This document shows positions 6,165 to 10,277 of a DNA stretch of 10,277 bases, piece by piece. Numbering within the stretch: position 1 is the first letter of the stretch; every line of letters starts with the position of its first letter. The DNA is taken from contig JAQXFM010000107.1 in the NCBI GenBank assembly GCA_029250305.1, forward strand, positions 1-10,277, in the 5' to 3' direction. The notes under the pieces were generated by a model. It saw only the letters and a program-made list of their open reading frames with translations, was not told the DNA's origin and did no database searches. The translations under genes were made by a program, and so were the position numbers. The DNA is from Candidatus Poseidoniaceae archaeon. Lineage in GTDB: Archaea > Thermoplasmatota > Poseidoniia > Poseidoniales > Poseidoniaceae.

Positions 6165-8393
6165 ATGCAGGGGTTGAAATCATCGCTTTGCGCAATAGGC
6201 TTGGCCATCATTGTGCTCACGATGAACATGGCAGTACCGACTGCGGGTGCCGAGGAGGGAACATCTCTGAATGGCTCCGAGACCGTTCGTGATGGACGCA
6301 TTGTCAGTGTGCTAACGACTCCGGACCAGACCTATGAGCGTACATGGACACTCAACGCTGGTGAATGGTCGAGCGTCACAAGTGAATGCGACCAATGCAC
6401 CGTCACCCTCAATGTCGATGGAGTCAACCTCGATGCCTCGACCCCAGTCGCTGTTCAAGCCACGGAGAATGGAACTGCTACGCTGGCCATCACTTCACCA
6501 GTGTCAGAACTTGTCAGTTACTCACTCATCGAGTCAATCGATGAAGACAACCCCACACTTCGCCCCAGCCCGGGTGAAACCATCTCGAGTCAACCTGTGT
6601 GGCGATGCGATCACACCACTGATTGCTCTATGGTGGACACTGGACTGGAAGCCGTCCCTTCCACTGAATTTACTGAGGAAGAATTCCTTCTTGGAGTCCT
6701 CGAGAACAGTCAAGCAGAGTACATTGCCGTGCCAGTGAGCGAAGGTGAAACCCTTGAACTCCAAATTCTCCACGCAACCGCAGACATTGAAGTCGAAGTG
6801 TTCATGCAAACAGACACTGAAGCACACCTGAATCAAAGCCTTGACCAATCGATGGCACTTGAGACAAATACCCGCCCTGCTGAAGCTTATTGGCATGCAG
6901 AAGAGCAAGGTCGATTCATCCTCAAGGTAAGCAGCCAATCACCTACCTCCGCCTATGCCATCAAGCAAGTTGTACATGCATCTACAGCTGCTTCCCACAT
7001 GGTCAACCTTAGCGAACAATCGATGATCAACGGCTACCATGAAGCAACTGTCATCATTGAGACAAAGGACACTGCGACTCTCAATGTTCAGGCACTGCAT
7101 CGAAATGTTACGGCCCAAATCCAACAATTAGTGGATGGCACATGGCTCTCTGCCACACAAGTGGTGTTCGATGCGAGTGATTTGCAAATAATCTACCCTT
7201 ACCCAAATGCCTCAGCCTTCCAAATCGAGATGCATGGTGAACGATTTGCAATCGAAGTAAGTAGCACTGATTTTAGCGACACGGAAACGTTGGTTGAAGC
7301 GCCCTCGCAGTTACCAACAAGCTCCATGACAAGCAATGCATCATGGCCGTCGCTTGGAATGGATACAGATCCCGTAGAGGGTGAACTCACCCTTGCAATC
7401 CACGACACTGCAGATGTTTACAGAGTCGAGGTAAATGGGTATGAAGACTCGATTTATCTGATCCAAGTGAAGTTGATGAGCAGTCATTTGGAGCACCTCC
7501 AACTTGACATGTGGGAGATTGACCAAGCGCTCTGGGAAGCCGTTGACACTCGGAATGCTCAAATCATCAATGGAAAGATTGTAACGGCGCTGGAATTACA
7601 ACCAGGGACCCATTTTGTCCGAGTCTCACATGTGGATGTGGCCAATGCAACCAACCACACATGGGGTTCCCAAGTGGCACCCGTAAATTACATGATTTCT
7701 ACTGCTTCTGAAATGATTGAGGAAGGCTATGCTCCATACTTCCCACCAGATGATGAGACCGTCAAATGGGGTGAAGTCGCTCGTTGGTTCATGGGACTCC
7801 TCTTCTTGGCACCTTGCGTTTACTTCGCTGTGATTTTTTCCTCCAACCGAAAGCGAGCAATGGAAATGTCCCTCAAGACCGAACAGTTGGCTTGGTTCAA
7901 ACAACAGATGGATTCGGGCGATGCGCAACCGAATACATTGCGAAAGTCACTGGACAAATCGTTGCAAGCCATTGCACAATTGGATTGGGCAACAGCGTGC
8001 ACAACGTGGGGATCTCCAGACGGCCAACATCGTACCGAAGGTGTCGCTATGGCAGCTTGGATCCTCGACCCCCGACTCGCCAAGAAGGAGAACGCTCTAC
8101 CAATCATGGTAGGTGTCCATGTACTCAAGGGAAATTGGGAACTCGCAGCACTCCGATTGGACGCACCCGAAGGGCAGCCTTGGGAAGTTGTCAATGTTGA
8201 ACCACGGTTCTTGCATCGAGGCGAAGAAATCTTCCTTGACACAATGCGAGAAGGCAACATTACCTTCCTCACCCTCGAAATCAGTGGTCCTGCAGATGCT
8301 GTAGATGTGGAATTGAACGGTCGTTCTAATGGCCAACCAACTGCAGCACGGATGCCTCAAGCGTTGCTGGTGAAGGCACAAAACGAAGAGTGA
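6165..8393 (+). CDS. Large surface protein: signal peptide, ~500-aa ectodomain, single TM, ~180-aa cytoplasmic tail
   Basis: I do not recognise this 742-aa family. Residues 1-29 are a signal peptide (hydrophobic IGLAIIVLTMNMAV, likely cut near AGA). Residues ~30-535 are acidic, rich in Ser, Thr, Glu and Val, and look like repeated beta-sandwich units; stretches such as VYRVEVN (418-424) and GTHFVRVSHVD (481-491) resemble pre-peptidase C-terminal-like strands. Cys75/Cys78 and Cys148/Cys154 could form disulfides. Several N-x-S/T sequons (residues 36, 102, 224, 281, 314, 348, 391, 494, 497) allow N-glycosylation. One TM segment (541-560, ends in SSNRKR) is followed by a cytoplasmic tail: a helical part (to ~640), then a compact beta-rich part ending VKAQNEE. 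The ATG at 6165 is required for the signal peptide. There is no Shine-Dalgarno, so a leaderless message is likely. Its TGA directly abuts the dnaJ stop. Confidence 0.85.
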   Translation: MQGLKSSLCAIGLAIIVLTMNMAVPTAGAEEGTSLNGSETVRDGRIVSVLTTPDQTYERTWTLNAGEWSSVTSECDQCTVTLNVDGVNLDASTPVAVQATENGTATLAITSPVSELVSYSLIESIDEDNPTLRPSPGETISSQPVWRCDHTTDCSMVDTGLEAVPSTEFTEEEFLLGVLENSQAEYIAVPVSEGETLELQILHATADIEVEVFMQTDTEAHLNQSLDQSMALETNTRPAEAYWHAEEQGRFILKVSSQSPTSAYAIKQVVHASTAASHMVNLSEQSMINGYHEATVIIETKDTATLNVQALHRNVTAQIQQLVDGTWLSATQVVFDASDLQIIYPYPNASAFQIEMHGERFAIEVSSTDFSDTETLVEAPSQLPTSSMTSNASWPSLGMDTDPVEGELTLAIHDTADVYRVEVNGYEDSIYLIQVKLMSSHLEHLQLDMWEIDQALWEAVDTRNAQIINGKIVTALELQPGTHFVRVSHVDVANATNHTWGSQVAPVNYMISTASEMIEEGYAPYFPPDDETVKWGEVARWFMGLLFLAPCVYFAVIFSSNRKRAMEMSLKTEQLAWFKQQMDSGDAQPNTLRKSLDKSLQAIAQLDWATACTTWGSPDGQHRTEGVAMAAWILDPRLAKKENALPIMVGVHVLKGNWELAALRLDAPEGQPWEVVNVEPRFLHRGEEIFLDTMREGNITFLTLEISGPADAVDVELNGRSNGQPTAARMPQALLVKAQNEE

Positions 8394-8396
8394 TCA
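8391..8396. other. Abutting convergent stop codons (TGATCA)
   Basis: The TGA of the 742-aa gene (8391-8393) is immediately followed by the complement of the dnaJ TGA (8394-8396), forming the palindrome TGATCA with no intergenic base. Each transcript must therefore terminate inside the other gene's coding sequence. Confidence 0.9.
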
Positions 8397-9518
8397 CGAG
8401 CGTCTGTCTTTGGCGTCTTGTTTAATCCGCTCGACCATGTCACTTGGTGCAAGTGCATCTTTGACTTCTTGAAGTGCCTTCTTGGTTTTCTTGTTCACCT
8501 TCTTTGGCATGTGAAGTTTGACCAAGACAATGATGTCGCCACGCCCGCCTGAGCGTCGACCCGGCAATCCCCGTTTACGAATTTCCAGAGTCTCCCCTGA
8601 GTTTGTACCAGATGGGATCTTGATGGTCAGATCTTTCCCGTCGAGATGCTCGAGGGTAATTGAGGTGCCAAGGACTAAGTCCGCATAGCCAAGGGGAAGC
8701 GACATGATCAAGTCAGGACCGGATCGTTCGAACCATGGATGCTCCTCGACTTCAATCTCGATGAATAAATCACCTTGTTGACCTTTGCCTTGAGGCGCAG
8801 GGGCGCCACGCCCACGCATGCGCAAACGAGTTCCTTCCTCCGCTCCTGCTGGAATGGAAAATCGCAAGGTAGTCGCCTTCGTTGTTTGACCTGTGCCATC
8901 ACACGGCGAACAGGAGACTGCTGACATTTGCCCCGCTCCGTTGCAGGTAGGGCATTCACGGACAACATCCTGCACAAACGGCCCGACTTGCTGGCGCATT
9001 CGTACCCGGCCTTGGCCGTTGCAATCACTGCAGGTTTTCGTTTCGCCACCTTCTGCACCGGTGCCACCGCATGGTTCGCATTGAGTCGGCAAATCCAATT
9101 CAATCTCTTCAGTGCTGCCGTTGTAGATATCAAGAAGACTGACGGTGTGGATGATACGAATGTCGTTGCCACGGCGCCGGTTCGAACGTCCCCCGCCCCC
9201 ACCAAACATGCTGGAAAAGAAATCTCCACCGAGGATGTCTTCGAGGTTGATGTTGAAGCCGCCACCGCCACCAAATCCTCCAAAGGGTGAACCGGATGGA
9301 CCGTTGTGTCCAAATCGGTCGTACTGCGTTCGCTTCTCGGCGTCGGAGAGGACGGCGTATGCCTCTTGAATTTCCTTGAACTTATCTTCAGCATTTTCTT
9401 CTGTGCTGCGATCGGGATGATATTTCCGTGCGAGACTGCGGAAGGCGTTTTTGAGGTCGCTTTCGCTTGCTGATTTCTCAACACCGAGTACTTCGTAATA
9501 GTCACGCTTGTCAGACAT
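8394..9518 (-). CDS. dnaJ: Chaperone DnaJ (Hsp40, class I)
   Basis: DnaJ delivers unfolded clients to DnaK and stimulates its ATPase. All four class I regions are present in this 374-aa protein. The J domain (1-70) has HPD at residues 34-36. A Gly/Phe-rich linker (~75-111) contains GGFGGGGGFN and MFGGGGG. The zinc-binding region (147-210) has four CxxCxGxG repeats starting at Cys147, 163, 189 and 203. The C-terminal client-binding domains follow, with SGPDLIMSLPLGYADLVLG and GETLEIRKRGLPG. The ATG at 9518 is chosen over a GTG at 9527 because GGTGAT lies 4 nt before it and MSDKRDYYEVLGV is the usual start. Archaeal dnaK/dnaJ systems are widely considered acquired from bacteria. No dnaK or grpE is visible here. 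The stop touches the convergent 742-aa gene. Confidence 0.98.
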   Translation of the reverse strand: MSDKRDYYEVLGVEKSASESDLKNAFRSLARKYHPDRSTEENAEDKFKEIQEAYAVLSDAEKRTQYDRFGHNGPSGSPFGGFGGGGGFNINLEDILGGDFFSSMFGGGGGRSNRRRGNDIRIIHTVSLLDIYNGSTEEIELDLPTQCEPCGGTGAEGGETKTCSDCNGQGRVRMRQQVGPFVQDVVRECPTCNGAGQMSAVSCSPCDGTGQTTKATTLRFSIPAGAEEGTRLRMRGRGAPAPQGKGQQGDLFIEIEVEEHPWFERSGPDLIMSLPLGYADLVLGTSITLEHLDGKDLTIKIPSGTNSGETLEIRKRGLPGRRSGGRGDIIVLVKLHMPKKVNKKTKKALQEVKDALAPSDMVERIKQDAKDRRS

Positions 9519-9522
9519 CACC

Positions 9523-9528
9523 ATCACC
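9523..9528 (-). promoter_or_regulatory. Shine-Dalgarno of dnaJ, deciding its start
   Basis: GGTGAT on the minus strand, extended to GGGTGAT, sits 4 nt before the ATG at 9518 and matches the complement of the archaeal 16S rRNA tail. It overlaps the alternative GTG at 9527, which argues against that start. Confidence 0.5.
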
Positions 9529-9581
9529 CAATGCGCAAGCCTAACGGAGGACCTCTTTCAACTTCTCGTCAAAGAAGGACT

Positions 9582-10277
9582 TCAAAGATCGAGCCCGCAA
9601 TGAGGGCAGAAACGCTCACCCGCTGGCACTGCATTCTTGCAGCCCTTGCAAGTTGGCACTTGCGCAACAGCCTGTTGGACAATGGGTGCCGCAGTCCGAA
9701 TCGGGGTCGAAAGCATGGCCATGTCTTCGATGCTTCCTTCTGACGAGGTAGGTGTTGGTTGGTCCCAAGCGTAGACCTTGGCTGCCTCCGGTGTCATGCC
9801 AGTTGAGGAAACAACTTCTCCCGTTGCGTTCACGGTGGCATCGATGCCACCCCCATCGCTCATGGAGGTCATCTTGAGGCTTACATCGTCTTTGGCTTGG
9901 GCTTGAGTACGGATTGGTGCCACAGGACGTTGAGCAGTGACGGGAGCGGCTTGGGAAGCAGCCTGCAGGCGTGCTTGTTTTCTTAGCCGGCGTTGTTCAC
10001 CGGCATCGCCTCGTCCAAAGAGTCCGCCGATTGAGTCCAACAGCGAGTCCATTGGAGATTTCTTTCGAACAGCACCAATCGTTGAATCCACAGCCTGGTC
10101 ACCGAATGCCTCATCGCCACTCATACGGCGGTTGGCTTTCTGGATATGAGAGGCGTCCATGAGCATGGTGACGTCAACCCGGTCGTCTTCGCCTAGGTTC
10201 ATTTCAGGCGCTTCGGAATCAATCGTGCCGACTTGACCTTTGAGTTTGAGTTGCGCTTCAGCAGAGAGTTCGGAACC
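9582..10277 (-). CDS. Zinc-ribbon protein with a long disordered region (5' end outside window)
   Basis: The frame is open from the right edge to a TGA at 9582-9584, about 231 codons; an internal Met at 10202 is unlikely to be the true start, since open codons continue to 10277. The last 22 residues form a double-CxxC zinc ribbon, CKGC and CPHC, in the 'CxxC...GxxFCPxCG' style of zinc-ribbon domains common in archaeal proteins. Upstream is low-complexity sequence: a charged segment (VRKKSPMDSLLDSIGGLFGRG, then RRLRKQARLQAASQAAP), then Ala/Gln/Pro/Thr-rich linkers. There is no membrane segment in the visible part. It lies 63 bp upstream of dnaJ on the same strand and could be co-transcribed with it. 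A scaffold or adaptor role is possible; nothing shows an enzyme. The molecular function is unknown. Confidence 0.75.
   Translation of the reverse strand, partial: GSELSAEAQLKLKGQVGTIDSEAPEMNLGEDDRVDVTMLMDASHIQKANRRMSGDEAFGDQAVDSTIGAVRKKSPMDSLLDSIGGLFGRGDAGEQRRLRKQARLQAASQAAPVTAQRPVAPIRTQAQAKDDVSLKMTSMSDGGGIDATVNATGEVVSSTGMTPEAAKVYAWDQPTPTSSEGSIEDMAMLSTPIRTAAPIVQQAVAQVPTCKGCKNAVPAGERFCPHCGLDL

Noticed and set aside
9145..9369. Proline-rich plus-strand frame with poly-Pro runs
   Set aside because: It is the antisense of the dnaJ Gly-rich linker (GGN read as NCC), so the prolines are an artefact.
8708..9505. 265-aa open frame inside dnaJ on the same strand
   Set aside because: It is an out-of-frame shadow of dnaJ with Arg/Ser/Ala-rich sequence; dnaJ itself is unmistakable.
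1..10277. tRNA genes, CRISPR arrays, insertion sequences or a defence island
   Set aside because: Intergenic gaps are 113 bp or less, no regularly spaced repeats were seen, and no transposase, integrase, nuclease or Cas-like protein is encoded.

Overview
The window most likely comes from a streamlined marine planktonic euryarchaeon, probably Marine Group II (Candidatus Poseidoniales) or a close relative in the Thermoplasmatota. The basis is an unmistakable archaeal-type ribosomal protein S15 and an archaeosine synthase (ArcS), both archaeal markers. Other support comes from near-50% GC, very tight gene packing, a bacterial-style DnaJ, and two large secreted/membrane proteins that resemble no universal family. 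The lineage assignment is inference from gene content; domain Archaea is well supported.

Layout, left to right. (1) Positions 1-248, plus strand: the 3' end of a gene that looks like a CBS-domain protein. (2) A minus-strand block from 251 to 6152. In transcription order it holds arcS (6152-4305), rpsO/S15 (4191-3733), a degenerate DHH/RecJ-like protein (3665-2742), a 116-aa helical protein (2716-2366) and a signal-peptide protein with three C-terminal membrane segments and a zinc ribbon (2296-251). (3) A divergent plus-strand gene, 6165-8393, for a 742-aa secreted/anchored protein with one membrane span and a cytoplasmic tail. (4) A second minus-strand block with dnaJ (9518-8394), preceded by a zinc-ribbon protein (10277-9582) that runs off the right edge.

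Functional reading. arcS makes the archaeosine precursor at position 15 of tRNA. S15 belongs to the small ribosomal subunit. The neighbouring RecJ/Cdc45-like gene follows the recurrent archaeal pairing of S15 with a DHH protein, so the centre of the window is an information-processing cluster. It is flanked by envelope proteins of unknown role and a chaperone gene.

Packing is extreme. Both convergent gene pairs have stop codons 0 or 2 bp apart, and the divergent arcS/742-aa pair has only 12 bp between proposed start codons. No stretch over 300 bases lacks a gene; the longest gap (113 bp, 4192-4304) holds a strong inverted repeat and the S15 leader. I see no rRNA, tRNA, CRISPR array, insertion sequence or transposase. 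The least explained items are the degenerate DHH protein, its 116-aa partner, the two envelope proteins and the intergenic hairpins. No clearly new defence or mobile system is visible.
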